A stretch of DNA of 46,190 nucleotides from Thermoplasmatales archaeon. Lineage in GTDB: Archaea; Thermoplasmatota; Thermoplasmata; Methanomassiliicoccales; Methanomethylophilaceae. Positions 1-8,952 of the stretch are shown piece after piece. Where the stretch lies: the NCBI GenBank assembly GCA_012520845.1, contig JAAYNL010000002.1:1-46190 (forward strand). Direction: 5' to 3'. Numbering within the stretch: position 1 is the stretch's first letter; each line of letters begins with the position of its first letter. The translations under genes and the position numbers were made by a program. Below the pieces are notes generated by a model, which ran no database searches, was not told the DNA's origin, and was given only the letters and a program-made list of their open reading frames with translations.

Positions 1-37
1 CGGGGGAATCCCGCCCCGCCCCAATAGGGGTATCCGC

Positions 38-3000
38 ATGAGAGGGAAGACGACCTGGGCGTTCGCCGTACTCGCGGTGGCATTGCTGCTCCTGCCTTCC
101 GCCGTATCATCGGACTCGGACGCCGGCGGGGCCCACACCCTGACCGCGGTCTGCAAAAACGGCACGATCGTGGACGCATCCACCGGGCAACCCTTCGTCG
201 CAGGCGAGGTTTTGGGGGAAACGGCGCTCCTGTACGTGCCGAATTCCGGCCACGAGTTCGTCGAATGGTCCGTCGAGGGCGAATGCCGGTGGCATGCCGA
301 CGGCCCAACCATCACCGTATCCGCATTGGGCGGCGACGTCACGGTTACCGCCGTCTCCAGGAACTACTCCACGTCCCAGGAGCTAATTACCGTCGTGGAT
401 TCCTACGGCACGCCCGTTCCGGGGGACGTCCTCGTGAACACGTGGATGTTCCGCAGCGACAAACTCGTGAGGGAGGGTATGATGTGGGAAGGCATGCCGT
501 GCACCCCGCTGATCGTGGGCGACGTGGCCTACGTGCGCGCCGGCGGAATACTGTATGCCCTGAACGTTTACAGCGGTACGATCATCAAGAGCATCCTATC
601 CGGCGGTACGCCCGACTATTACCACTACATAAGCTACGGTAACGGGGTCATATTCGACACCATGGGCCACAAGGCCTATGATTTGGGATTGAACTATCTG
701 TACGACATACCGGTGGACCTGAAGTACGCCTCTTTCCACAACGGTTATTTCTACGGGTGCCTGGCGACGAAGGATTACGACTATTTCACGATGTACAAGA
801 CATCCACGGACATCGACAAGGATCTCACCAACGGCGTCAAGGACAACCTCTTCGAGAATAGGGACAGGTACCGTGTGTTCAATCAATGGGGCCAGTTCTC
901 CAACGTGCTGTTCGAGAACGGCTATTTCTTCTTCCTGCAAGCAGACCGCAAAACGGGGCGGTCCGGCTGGAGGGCGATGACCGCCATCAACCTGGAGACC
1001 GAGGTCGCCACGACCGTCGAGCTGGAAGGGTTCACCGGGATGCCCTGGGACGATGGGTGGCTGTCCTATTACAACGGCTACTTCTACCTCACGGCGTACA
1101 CCGCCGGTCTTTTCGATGGTGTCATCGGGGGGTTGGAGGACAAGCGCTCCTCGCTGATGTGGGTCCATTTCGATTTCGAGACGGGCACCTTCGGCAGCCC
1201 GAGGTACGAACAGATCAAGACCCCTGACAATAAGACCTTCCGCGGCATAGCCAGCGGCCTTGAGATACACAACGGCCGCGGGTACGTCAACGTCAGGTCC
1301 CTGGGCACCGACACCCTCGGCGGGTCCGACGACACGGGCACGTGCATGATCGCCCACGACATAGCCGAGGACGGCCGCCCGATCCCGACGGAGAAGGCGC
1401 CGAGTGTCATGACCCACGGCGGCATAGTCGTGAACACCGCCCACGAGTCCGAGGGGAAAATCTACATCTACGTCATCCCGTACAACATGGGGAGCCAGGG
1501 GCTGTACGTGTTCACCGACGAGCTCGGCGAGGACGGTAAATGGGCCCTCAAAGGCAATTACACCTTCATGAACCTCAACTCAAGCGTCGTGGAATGGGGT
1601 TCCCAGGGGATACGCGTCGGGCCGAGCGGCCAGGTGATTTTCTACCTGGATCACGGGTACGTGCAGTCCTTCGAGGCGGCCAGCAGGCTAAACATGACCG
1701 TCACCACCATAGACGGCAACCACGCCACCGTCCGCACCGCCAAGGGCGGCAGCGCCGCCGCGGTCCTGGGTACGCTGTACCCGGGCTCGACCATCGACGG
1801 GAGCCAAATCACCATAGGCAGCAAGACCTACGACATATACGGGCTCAACGAGGTCATGTGGAGGTACGACCTGCTCACGGACCCCTATAAGGGGAGGTAC
1901 GTCGGCATGGAGACCTTCGGCATAACCGATGCGGTGTACAGCCAGATCGCGATCGTCGAGGTGAACACCGACCCCCGCTTCTCCACCCCCGGGGAAAAGG
2001 GATGGTACTTCTTCGGCGGGGACGGCCCGGAGAAATGCAACGTGAGGAGCAGGGCATCCCTCGGCAAGGCGGCCGGGTGCACCATGGTCTATTCGGACAC
2101 GAAACCCGATTTCGGCGGCGTTTCCATAATGCCGTACATGACCGTCGCCCGCGGGTCGTCCGCCGACATAGCCCTGCCGGAGGAATTCGAGACCACGTTC
2201 TCCGTGGACGACCCAACGATCATCGGCGTCGCCCGCGAGGGCAACACCCTCGTCGTCACCGGCCTCAGGGAGGACACCGCGACCATTTCCCTGGACATCG
2301 GGGGCTTCGCGTTCGACGTCGCCGTGGACGTGTTGCCCAAGGTGACCCATGTCGGCGACGACACCATAACCGAGTCGATAACCTCCAAGCCCGCACCGGG
2401 CGGAGGGAGGGCGGACACGACCGTCGTTACCACGTCCAACAGCGAAGGCTCCGTTTCCGAAACGACCGTCAAAACATACGATTCCTCGGGCAACCTCGTC
2501 GGGGAGAGAACCCTTGAAGAGACCAAGAAGAACTCCGAGATAAGCCAGTTCCTGGACGGGCAGCTCGCCGAGACCGAGGAGCGGGAGGAAATGGTAAAAG
2601 ATTCCTCGGGCGCCCTGGTGTCGCACACCAAATACAGGAAGGAACTCATCTCCAAGGGCAGCCAGGACGCCACGCTCACCACCGACGTGATAGAGGCGGA
2701 CCTGGACGTCCTTACCGGCGCGCTCACGGTGTCCCGGACGGAGGAAACTTCGACCTACAGGTTCACGTCCACGAAAATCACCGTCACCGTCAAGAAGAAC
2801 GACGCAACGGTCTCTGAGACCACCGAACAGACGGTCGTCAGCGCCAACAAGGATACCTCCGCGGCGATGGTCGGCGGCGAGGCCGTGGTGACCGTCTCGA
2901 CGGGCGAGCCCGCCGACATAGGGGGCATGGTCGCCGCCCTGGAGGGATCGGGGGGGAAACCCGTCAGGGTCGTCGCCTCCGGCATCCTGTCGTCCGAGAT

Positions 3001-3511
3001 ACTCGACGCGGCCGCCGACCTCGGGGCCGACCTGACCATGGACACGGGAACCGCGAGGATTCTTCTCGGCGCGGCATCCCTGGCCAAGTTGAAGGGCAAG
3101 GGCGACGCGTCCTTCTCCGTCGTCGACGCGGACGCATCGGGAATGACCCAGGTGCAGAGGGATGCCGCCGGGGGCGCAAAGGTGTTCTCCATCAGCCTGG
3201 AGTGCGGCGGCTCGCACCAGTCGGCGTTCGGCGCGTTCACCGTGGAGATAACCTGCGAATTGGAACTCCGCGAAGGCGAAACCCTGATGGTGTGGCGGAT
3301 CGACGAGTACGGCAAGGTGACCTATGCGGAGGACGTCTCCTACGCCGACGGCAAGCTCAGTTTCAGCGCGGACCACCTTTCCTATTACGCCGTGGGCTAC
3401 AGGTCGGAGGCTACGGTGGAGGGCGGAGGAAACACGCTTCTCATAGGCGTCGGCGTCGGCCTGGCGATCCTGATCGGTATCGTCGCGGTCATGGCGTTGC
3501 GTAGGAAATGA
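38..3511 (+). CDS. Large membrane-anchored surface protein with PQQ-like beta-propeller
   Basis: The protein has 1157 residues. A signal peptide (about 1-25) ends near an SSDSDA stretch. Residues about 33-110 resemble an InlB/Listeria-Bacteroides repeat (GHEFVEWSVEG). Residues about 130-600 contain blade-like repeats of the form PLIVGDVAYVRAGGILYALN, typical of PQQ/WD-like propellers. A Big_2-like Ig domain follows near 715-775, then a Ser/Thr-rich region, and a membrane segment near 1132-1153 ends in a short basic tail (RRK). This implies an extracytoplasmic protein anchored by its C-terminus. The ATG lies 5 nt after an AGGGGT stretch. A strong terminator separates it from the next operon, but the propeller and anchor resemble those of the protein at 5112-7001, so a shared surface role is likely. 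The ligand is unknown; the propeller call rests on repeat pattern only. Confidence 0.65.
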   Translation: MRGKTTWAFAVLAVALLLLPSAVSSDSDAGGAHTLTAVCKNGTIVDASTGQPFVAGEVLGETALLYVPNSGHEFVEWSVEGECRWHADGPTITVSALGGDVTVTAVSRNYSTSQELITVVDSYGTPVPGDVLVNTWMFRSDKLVREGMMWEGMPCTPLIVGDVAYVRAGGILYALNVYSGTIIKSILSGGTPDYYHYISYGNGVIFDTMGHKAYDLGLNYLYDIPVDLKYASFHNGYFYGCLATKDYDYFTMYKTSTDIDKDLTNGVKDNLFENRDRYRVFNQWGQFSNVLFENGYFFFLQADRKTGRSGWRAMTAINLETEVATTVELEGFTGMPWDDGWLSYYNGYFYLTAYTAGLFDGVIGGLEDKRSSLMWVHFDFETGTFGSPRYEQIKTPDNKTFRGIASGLEIHNGRGYVNVRSLGTDTLGGSDDTGTCMIAHDIAEDGRPIPTEKAPSVMTHGGIVVNTAHESEGKIYIYVIPYNMGSQGLYVFTDELGEDGKWALKGNYTFMNLNSSVVEWGSQGIRVGPSGQVIFYLDHGYVQSFEAASRLNMTVTTIDGNHATVRTAKGGSAAAVLGTLYPGSTIDGSQITIGSKTYDIYGLNEVMWRYDLLTDPYKGRYVGMETFGITDAVYSQIAIVEVNTDPRFSTPGEKGWYFFGGDGPEKCNVRSRASLGKAAGCTMVYSDTKPDFGGVSIMPYMTVARGSSADIALPEEFETTFSVDDPTIIGVAREGNTLVVTGLREDTATISLDIGGFAFDVAVDVLPKVTHVGDDTITESITSKPAPGGGRADTTVVTTSNSEGSVSETTVKTYDSSGNLVGERTLEETKKNSEISQFLDGQLAETEEREEMVKDSSGALVSHTKYRKELISKGSQDATLTTDVIEADLDVLTGALTVSRTEETSTYRFTSTKITVTVKKNDATVSETTEQTVVSANKDTSAAMVGGEAVVTVSTGEPADIGGMVAALEGSGGKPVRVVASGILSSEILDAAADLGADLTMDTGTARILLGAASLAKLKGKGDASFSVVDADASGMTQVQRDAAGGAKVFSISLECGGSHQSAFGAFTVEITCELELREGETLMVWRIDEYGKVTYAEDVSYADGKLSFSADHLSYYAVGYRSEATVEGGGNTLLIGVGVGLAILIGIVAVMALRRK

Positions 3512-3516
3512 CCCGG

Positions 3517-3560
3517 CCGGGCGGCACCGAACCCTCGGCGTTGCCGCCCGGGCGTTTTTT
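3517..3560 (+). terminator. Intrinsic-type terminator after the first surface protein
   Basis: A 10-bp GC stem (3517-3526 with 3542-3551) and a 15-nt loop are followed by a run of six T. It begins 6 nt after the stop codon and so closes the first transcription unit. Confidence 0.75.
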
Positions 3561-3595
3561 CCCTCAGTCGGCGCGCATGGAGGATACGTCCAACC

Positions 3596-3607
3596 AGTTA
3601 TATACGG
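3596..3607 (+). promoter_or_regulatory. TATA box of the surface uptake operon
   Basis: GTTATATACGG is a good archaeal TATA element about 110 nt before the ATG at 3712. It implies an untranslated leader of roughly 85 nt. The leader ends in a short GGGG/CCCC hairpin (3699-3711) directly against the start codon, which could mask initiation. Confidence 0.55.
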
Positions 3608-3711
3608 TCAGTTTCCTCATCGGCTATGCGCCAGGATGCCCAATCCCATACCCGGAATACCGTTCCGATGGCATGCGGTGACGACGTTCCAATGTCGGGG
3701 GGTCATGCCCC

Positions 3712-5124
3712 ATGAGGGCATCCACGGTGAAGCTTGTTTCCGCCGCGATCATAGCGGCGCTCGCCGTGGCCGGCATGGCGTTCATCGGCTTCACGGTCGA
3801 CGCCTCCGACGAGAGGCACGGCGTGATGATCGATTTCGCATACTACGACGTGGAATGGTTCCCCATGGAACTTCATGAGGGGATGACCGGCATCGAGGCC
3901 CTGAACAAGGCGTGCGAAAGCAAGGGTTACCCGGTGGTCATGGGCGAGGACGGCAGCGTCCATTCCGTGAACAACAGGCCCAAGCTGCTCAACGTGGAAT
4001 GGGGGATGTACGTCCTCGGCGCCGATCGCGGTTGGGTCAAGGTCGAGGACCCCCACGCCTACGACGTCGGCGGCGAGAGCGTGGTTTCCTGGGCCAGGAC
4101 CGGTCCGGGGAGCGAGATGATGCCCGCCGTGGACCAGACGGGCTTCACGTACTACGGCTACGGGGACAGGGGCAGGAATGCCATTGGCGAGAAACTCAAG
4201 GTGGCCACGCTGGCGCCGTCGGTCACGGAGACCGTCCTGGCCGTCGGCGGAATGGAATTTCTGGTGGGCACGGACAGGTACAGTGACTTCCCGAGAATCC
4301 TGCTGTCGAAGCGCGAGAGCGGCGAGATCTCGGTCCTCGGCGGGTACACGGACCCGAACTACGAACGCATCGTCGGCGTGGACCCGGACATAGTGTTCCT
4401 GGACGGCGGCACCGGGGAGCACGTGGCGATGGCGGACAAGCTGCGCAAGTCCGGCGTCAACTGCGTCGTGCTGTACACCCCGGTAGACAGCGACGACATG
4501 CTGAAGAACCTCTGGATATGCGCCTCCGCCCTGGGGTTCTCGGAAAGGGGCAACGAGTACATATCGAACGCAACGGAGGCCATCAACAGCATATGCAGGA
4601 TAGCGGACCTGTCCGGCAAGAAGGTCTTCGTTTCCCTGGGCGTGTCCGACTCGCCATACACTGCGGGTGCGGACACATACGTCACCAACATGATCGAGTC
4701 CCTGGGAGGAAGGAACATCTTCTCCGGCGATTCCAGCTCCTGGTTCATGGTGTCCAAGGAAATCGTCTACGAAAGGCAGCCGGACATCATCATCGTGATC
4801 TACGACACCGAGGAGATAAGGTCGCAAAGGGAATACAGGACGCTCACGTCCCGGTTCAACGACCTCTGGAAGATGACCCCCGCCTACGGCAACGGCGAGG
4901 TCTACGTCTTTTCCGGGGACGCGGCGAGCCTCCTGTCCAGGGCGGGAGCCCGGCTGCCGGAGGCGCTGGAGCTCCTTGCGAAGATAATGGACCCGGATTC
5001 CTTCATAGAGGCCGACCCGACGGACGTGGTCGGCGTGAAATACTATAACGATTCGTACGGCGACGACGACAAGGGCTACCTGAGATACGTGAACGCCCAG
5101 GGGTTGTTGGAATGGCAAAGGTGA
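3712..5124 (+). CDS. Extracytoplasmic substrate-binding protein, DUF4430-like domain fused to a TroA/BtuF-type domain
   Basis: The protein has 470 residues. An N-terminal signal or anchor helix (about 5-27) is followed by a small domain at about 35-145. Its pattern (IDF...VEW, GMTGIEAL, WGMYVLG, VVSW) resembles DUF4430, the transcobalamin C-terminal-like fold. Residues about 161-445 form a helical-backbone metal receptor of the Peripla_BP_2 family, opening with VATLAPSVTETVLAVGG and the TDRYSDFP block. Such proteins deliver cobalamin, heme, siderophores or metal complexes to FecCD/BtuC permeases. It heads the operon that encodes such a permease and ATPase at 6998-8948, so it is the likely receptor of that importer. 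The next gene overlaps it by 13 nt. The family is secure, the DUF4430 assignment is by pattern, and the ligand is unknown. Confidence 0.8.
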   Translation: MRASTVKLVSAAIIAALAVAGMAFIGFTVDASDERHGVMIDFAYYDVEWFPMELHEGMTGIEALNKACESKGYPVVMGEDGSVHSVNNRPKLLNVEWGMYVLGADRGWVKVEDPHAYDVGGESVVSWARTGPGSEMMPAVDQTGFTYYGYGDRGRNAIGEKLKVATLAPSVTETVLAVGGMEFLVGTDRYSDFPRILLSKRESGEISVLGGYTDPNYERIVGVDPDIVFLDGGTGEHVAMADKLRKSGVNCVVLYTPVDSDDMLKNLWICASALGFSERGNEYISNATEAINSICRIADLSGKKVFVSLGVSDSPYTAGADTYVTNMIESLGGRNIFSGDSSSWFMVSKEIVYERQPDIIIVIYDTEEIRSQREYRTLTSRFNDLWKMTPAYGNGEVYVFSGDAASLLSRAGARLPEALELLAKIMDPDSFIEADPTDVVGVKYYNDSYGDDDKGYLRYVNAQGLLEWQR

Positions 5125-7001
5125 GGCCGGCGCTCCCCGTCGTCGCCGTGGCACTCCTCGTCGCCCTCCCCGCCCTCGCCGACGGGGGGACGGAGGCCGG
5201 CGACGGCCTCCTTGTGGATTTCGGGAACGGGCGCGTCGAATGGCACGGCATCTCCCACGGGGCGGACATCGAGTCGACGCTCACGTCCTCGCTGCCCGCC
5301 GGGTACGTCGAATTCGCGGATATCGGGGGCGAGAGGAGGATAGCCTCCGTCGATGGGCAGTCGGCGGTCACCCTCGGGACCGGGGCGTCCCGGCAGACCT
5401 GCGAATGGCGCGTCTATTCCTGGAACACCGTGGAGTGGGAATTCCTCACCATGGACGTTTCGGGGAGGCACGGGGGCGCCCCCCTGGCGATAGGTTTCTA
5501 CCCGAACGACACGCTGAAGCCCGCTTCCAACCCCGACTACAGGGAAGTGTGGATCTCGTACCGCGGGGATTCCGCATCCTCCGGCGTCAGCGGCTCCTTC
5601 GGCCCCGCGTCCGTGGCCACGCCCTTGGAGTGGTACAACGCCTACGCCGGCGCCGTGGTCTCCACGGTCCTCTACGCCGACGGCATGATATACCACGTAA
5701 CCGCCGGCAAGTACGGGAGCGTGGGCATGGACGCCCTCGCGCGCGTCAATTGCCTGGATCCGGTCAACAAAACCGTGCTTTGGACGGTGACGTATTCCGA
5801 TTCCGGGAACACGGAGGTCACCACGCCCGTGATAATAGGCGACCTGATCGTCGTCACCTCCGGGAACTGGCACATATACTGTTTGGACAGGTTCACCGGA
5901 GAGGCCGTCGCGGAATTGGCCCCCGTGGGCGAGGAGGGGCACATGTGCGGCGGCTCGAAACTCACGATGTACATCCCCCGCAAGGACGACCCGTCGGTAA
6001 GTTCCAGCAGGTTCCACCTGGAGGCGGGCTTCACCAACGCCGTTTACGATTCAGGCGCATTGTATTTCTGCACCTCCGACGGCCTCCTGAGATGTTTCTC
6101 GGTGGACAGGGAGAAAGGGTTCAGGGAAATCTGGAGCCACCCTCCGATCTCCGCCCACAGGGGCAACTTCTACTACCATCCGCCGGCGGTGGGCGAGTAT
6201 GGCGGAATCAGGTTCGTCATGGCCGGCAACTACGGCGGCGGCCTGGTCTGTAAGGACGCCGCTACCGGCGAGGACATCTGGTCCATGGCCGTGGAGAATA
6301 AGGCCGGCGAAAGGGTCGGGCAGGTGTCGTCCATCTCGCTTTGCGACGGGGGCAGGGCAATCGTCTGTTATTCCGGTGGGGAGATGAGTTCCGCCGGCGG
6401 CGGCCTGATGCTCATAGATGTCGCGGACGGCGGGATAATCTGGCAGAAGGAACTCAGGTGCTCAAAGACCACCGTGGTCGGCGACAGGTTCTACGCCTAC
6501 GTATCGTCTTCCGCGGGGGAGACGGTCAGGGACCACCGGACCGGTCTCGAGGTGTCGCCGGAGCCGGGGTACCATTCCTTCTGGGTGGACGACTGCTCCA
6601 TGTTCTGGTCAACCGCGACGGACGCCCTGTCCGTGGGCGGCCAGACCTATTGCGATGGGAAGCTCTACAGCATAGACTACTCCCCGGGCACCCAGGGCGC
6701 CTACGGCGGCTGGGTCTGGTGCATCGACTCTGACACGGGTAACGTCGACTGGAAAGCCCGCGTCTCCCCGTTCTCGGGCAACGCGTACAGCATGTGCTGC
6801 CCCACGGTCGTCGACGGGAAGGTGCTCGTCGGTAACGACTACGGCGCCGTGTACGTGCTGTCGGAGACCCCCGGCGTGGCGAGGGAGGCTTCCCTCGAAA
6901 GGAAATACGTATCCGAGGGCCTGGCACATTGGTCCTGGGGCGCGATGTTCGCGCTTTGCGCGGCCGTTGCTTTGGTTGCTGTTTACGTTTACAGGAAATG
7001 A
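5112..7001 (+). CDS. Membrane-anchored PQQ-like beta-propeller protein with DUF4430-like N-terminus
   Basis: The protein has 629 residues. It has a signal peptide (about 1-24) and a DUF4430-like region (about 28-170; VDFGNGRVEW, then WRVYSWN). Propeller repeats span about 190-600, for example TTPVIIGDLIVVTSGNWHIY and TVVDGKVLVGNDYGAVYVLS. A C-terminal membrane helix (about 608-626) ends in YRK. The start overlaps the preceding binding-protein gene by 13 nt and the stop overlaps the permease start, so translation is coupled and the product is probably a stoichiometric partner of the importer. The N-terminal domain is shared in pattern with the genes on either side. A role in presenting ligand to the binding protein is inference. 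No enzyme motif was recognised. Confidence 0.65.
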   Translation: MAKVRPALPVVAVALLVALPALADGGTEAGDGLLVDFGNGRVEWHGISHGADIESTLTSSLPAGYVEFADIGGERRIASVDGQSAVTLGTGASRQTCEWRVYSWNTVEWEFLTMDVSGRHGGAPLAIGFYPNDTLKPASNPDYREVWISYRGDSASSGVSGSFGPASVATPLEWYNAYAGAVVSTVLYADGMIYHVTAGKYGSVGMDALARVNCLDPVNKTVLWTVTYSDSGNTEVTTPVIIGDLIVVTSGNWHIYCLDRFTGEAVAELAPVGEEGHMCGGSKLTMYIPRKDDPSVSSSRFHLEAGFTNAVYDSGALYFCTSDGLLRCFSVDREKGFREIWSHPPISAHRGNFYYHPPAVGEYGGIRFVMAGNYGGGLVCKDAATGEDIWSMAVENKAGERVGQVSSISLCDGGRAIVCYSGGEMSSAGGGLMLIDVADGGIIWQKELRCSKTTVVGDRFYAYVSSSAGETVRDHRTGLEVSPEPGYHSFWVDDCSMFWSTATDALSVGGQTYCDGKLYSIDYSPGTQGAYGGWVWCIDSDTGNVDWKARVSPFSGNAYSMCCPTVVDGKVLVGNDYGAVYVLSETPGVAREASLERKYVSEGLAHWSWGAMFALCAAVALVAVYVYRK

Positions 7002-8170
7002 ATGGTGGCGAAGAGATGGTTGATGAGGAAAAGGGCAAAGGGCCATTGAAGGGCATCGTCGCGTTCGTCAAGAAGGCGTACAGGGCGATGGAGAGGGACA
7101 TGGCGCCCCTCGACGACGACCGCAGCGAGATATCGATCAAAAGGAGGAGGTTCGCCGTCATCATCCTGGTCGGTCTCTTTTTCGCGGCGGTGATGTTCCT
7201 GGTGTCCATAGCGATATCCTCGGGGGGCATCATACCGCTTTCCGACGCGATAGACGCCCTCGTATCCTCCATATCCAAGGGCGGGAACGACCTGGACACC
7301 GTGGAGCTGTACATATTCCAATCGAGGCTGCCGAGGGCGATAGCCGCCATCGGAGTCGGCGCCGGCCTGGCCATAGCCGGGTGCATGTTCCAGGCACTGA
7401 TCAGGAACCCGCTGGTGGACCCGTACATCACCGGTGTTTCCTCAGGGGCGGGTTGTTTCGCCATAGCCATAGTCGTTCTCGGCATCTCCCTGTCCGCCCT
7501 GGACGACTACAGCAACTACATCATCCCCTTGGCCGCCATCCTCGGCGGGTTGGTGGCCTTCGGCATCACGCTCTCCGTGGCCGAGGGGGCCGGCGGTTCC
7601 GCCACCAACTACATCCTCGCCGGCACCATCGTCGGGTTCGCCTTCACCTCGGTGCAGACTATTTTCCTGTCGATGGAGAAGGACAACCTGGTCAACGTAA
7701 TGTGGTGGCTGTACGGCTCCTTCGCCAACATCACGTGGGAGAACGCCTTCCTGGTGCTGATACCCGCCATCTCCATCTCGTTGATATCGATGCTGTGGGC
7801 CAGGGAATACAACCTGTTCCTCACCGGGGAGGACCAGGCCAGGCAGCTCGGCCTCAACGTGAGGAGGTTCAAGGCCGGCATGATGGTCGTCGCCTCCGTG
7901 TTGACGTCCGTCTGCGTGGCCTTCGTCGGCATCATCGGCTTCGTCGGCCTCGTCATCCCGCACGCCTGCCGTATGATGCTCGGCGGGGACCACAGGCTCA
8001 TCATGCCGGCGTCCATGGTGTTGGGCGCGTGCCTCATGCTCTTCGCCGACCTGGTGGCGAGGATCGTAATCGCGCCGCTGGAGATTCCCGTCGGCGCCGT
8101 GACGGCCTTGATAGGGACGCCGGTGTTCGCCTACATGCTGGTGAAAAGGGGGCGTGACTACGATGGATGA
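6998..8170 (+). CDS. FecCD/BtuC-family ABC transporter permease
   Basis: The protein has 390 residues and several hydrophobic segments, beginning with FAVIILVGLFFAAVMFLVS. It carries the family signature around the second to third helices (SRLPRAIAAIGVGAGLAIAG, then NPLVDPYITGVSSGAG) and the conserved FVGLVIPHACRM coupling region. It forms the channel of an importer for a metal complex or corrinoid, with the binding protein at 3712 and the ATPase at 8163. The ATG at 6998 overlaps the upstream TGA (ATGA). An alternative ATG at 7016 has a better-placed GGTGG ribosome site. A charged cytoplasmic N-terminus of about 45 residues is longer than usual for the family. Confidence 0.9.
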   Translation: MNGGEEMVDEEKGKGPLKGIVAFVKKAYRAMERDMAPLDDDRSEISIKRRRFAVIILVGLFFAAVMFLVSIAISSGGIIPLSDAIDALVSSISKGGNDLDTVELYIFQSRLPRAIAAIGVGAGLAIAGCMFQALIRNPLVDPYITGVSSGAGCFAIAIVVLGISLSALDDYSNYIIPLAAILGGLVAFGITLSVAEGAGGSATNYILAGTIVGFAFTSVQTIFLSMEKDNLVNVMWWLYGSFANITWENAFLVLIPAISISLISMLWAREYNLFLTGEDQARQLGLNVRRFKAGMMVVASVLTSVCVAFVGIIGFVGLVIPHACRMMLGGDHRLIMPASMVLGACLMLFADLVARIVIAPLEIPVGAVTALIGTPVFAYMLVKRGRDYDG

Positions 8171-8948
8171 CCTCCTCCGGGTGGAAAGCCTCGGTATCAA
8201 GTTCGGTGACTTCGAGGCCCTGCGGGAAATCAGCTTCTCGCTGCCGAAGGGCCTGCTGGTGGGCCTGATAGGGCCCAACGGCTGCGGCAAGTCGACGATG
8301 ATGAAATGCATCTCCAAGCTCCACACACACTGGACGGGTTCGATAAGCATCGACGGCGAATGCCTCGACGGGATGAGGCCCATGGACGTGGCCAAGGTGG
8401 TGGCGTCGGTGCCGGCGGACTCCCCGCCGATGTACGGCATGTCGCTCATGGACTTCGTGATGCTCGGCAGGTACCCCTTCGTCAACAAGGTGTGGTGGGA
8501 GTCCCCGGAGGACGAGGCCACGGTCCGGGAGGCCCTGCGGACCTTTGGGCTGGACGGCCTCCGCAGGAGGCAGGTATCCCTCATGTCGTCGGGGGAGAGG
8601 CAGCGCGCCCTCATCGCCAGGGCGTACGTCCAGGAGCCGAAGCTCATGCTGGTGGACGAGCCGACGTCCCATCTGGACATGAAATACAAACTGGAGGTGA
8701 TGGAATATCTCCAGGGCATGGCCCACAAGGACGTGACGCTTCTGGTGGCGGAACACGACATCTCGTTGATGGCGAGGTACTGCGACCTGTGCATAATTAT
8801 GAAGGAAGGCGGGATTTTCACGATCGGCGACCCGAAGGAGGTGATCACCGAAAAGCTGATCAGGGACGTGTATGAGGTGGATGCCCGGGTCGGCTTCGAC
8901 ACCGACGGGGAGATATACGTGCTCCCGAAGAAGAGGGTGCAGGGGTGA
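8163..8948 (+). CDS. FecE/BtuD-family ABC transporter ATPase
   Basis: The protein has 261 residues. Walker A is GPNGCGKST, the signature is the variant LMSSGERQR (LSGGQ position), Walker B is LMLVDEPTSHLD, and the switch His lies in VAEHD. It powers the FecCD permease encoded just before it; the ATG overlaps that gene's TGA. A GTG at 8154 would add three residues, but the GGGGG tract sits at better distance from the ATG at 8163. The signature lacks one glycine (SSGE rather than SGGE), a tolerated variant in this family. Confidence 0.9.
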   Translation: MDDLLRVESLGIKFGDFEALREISFSLPKGLLVGLIGPNGCGKSTMMKCISKLHTHWTGSISIDGECLDGMRPMDVAKVVASVPADSPPMYGMSLMDFVMLGRYPFVNKVWWESPEDEATVREALRTFGLDGLRRRQVSLMSSGERQRALIARAYVQEPKLMLVDEPTSHLDMKYKLEVMEYLQGMAHKDVTLLVAEHDISLMARYCDLCIIMKEGGIFTIGDPKEVITEKLIRDVYEVDARVGFDTDGEIYVLPKKRVQG

Positions 8949-8952
8949 GGGC

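Noticed and set aside
596-1444. Long open frame on the minus strand inside the first surface protein gene
   Set aside because: It lies opposite a well-supported gene, has Arg/Gly/Val-rich composition typical of GC-rich antisense frames, and no recognisable domain.
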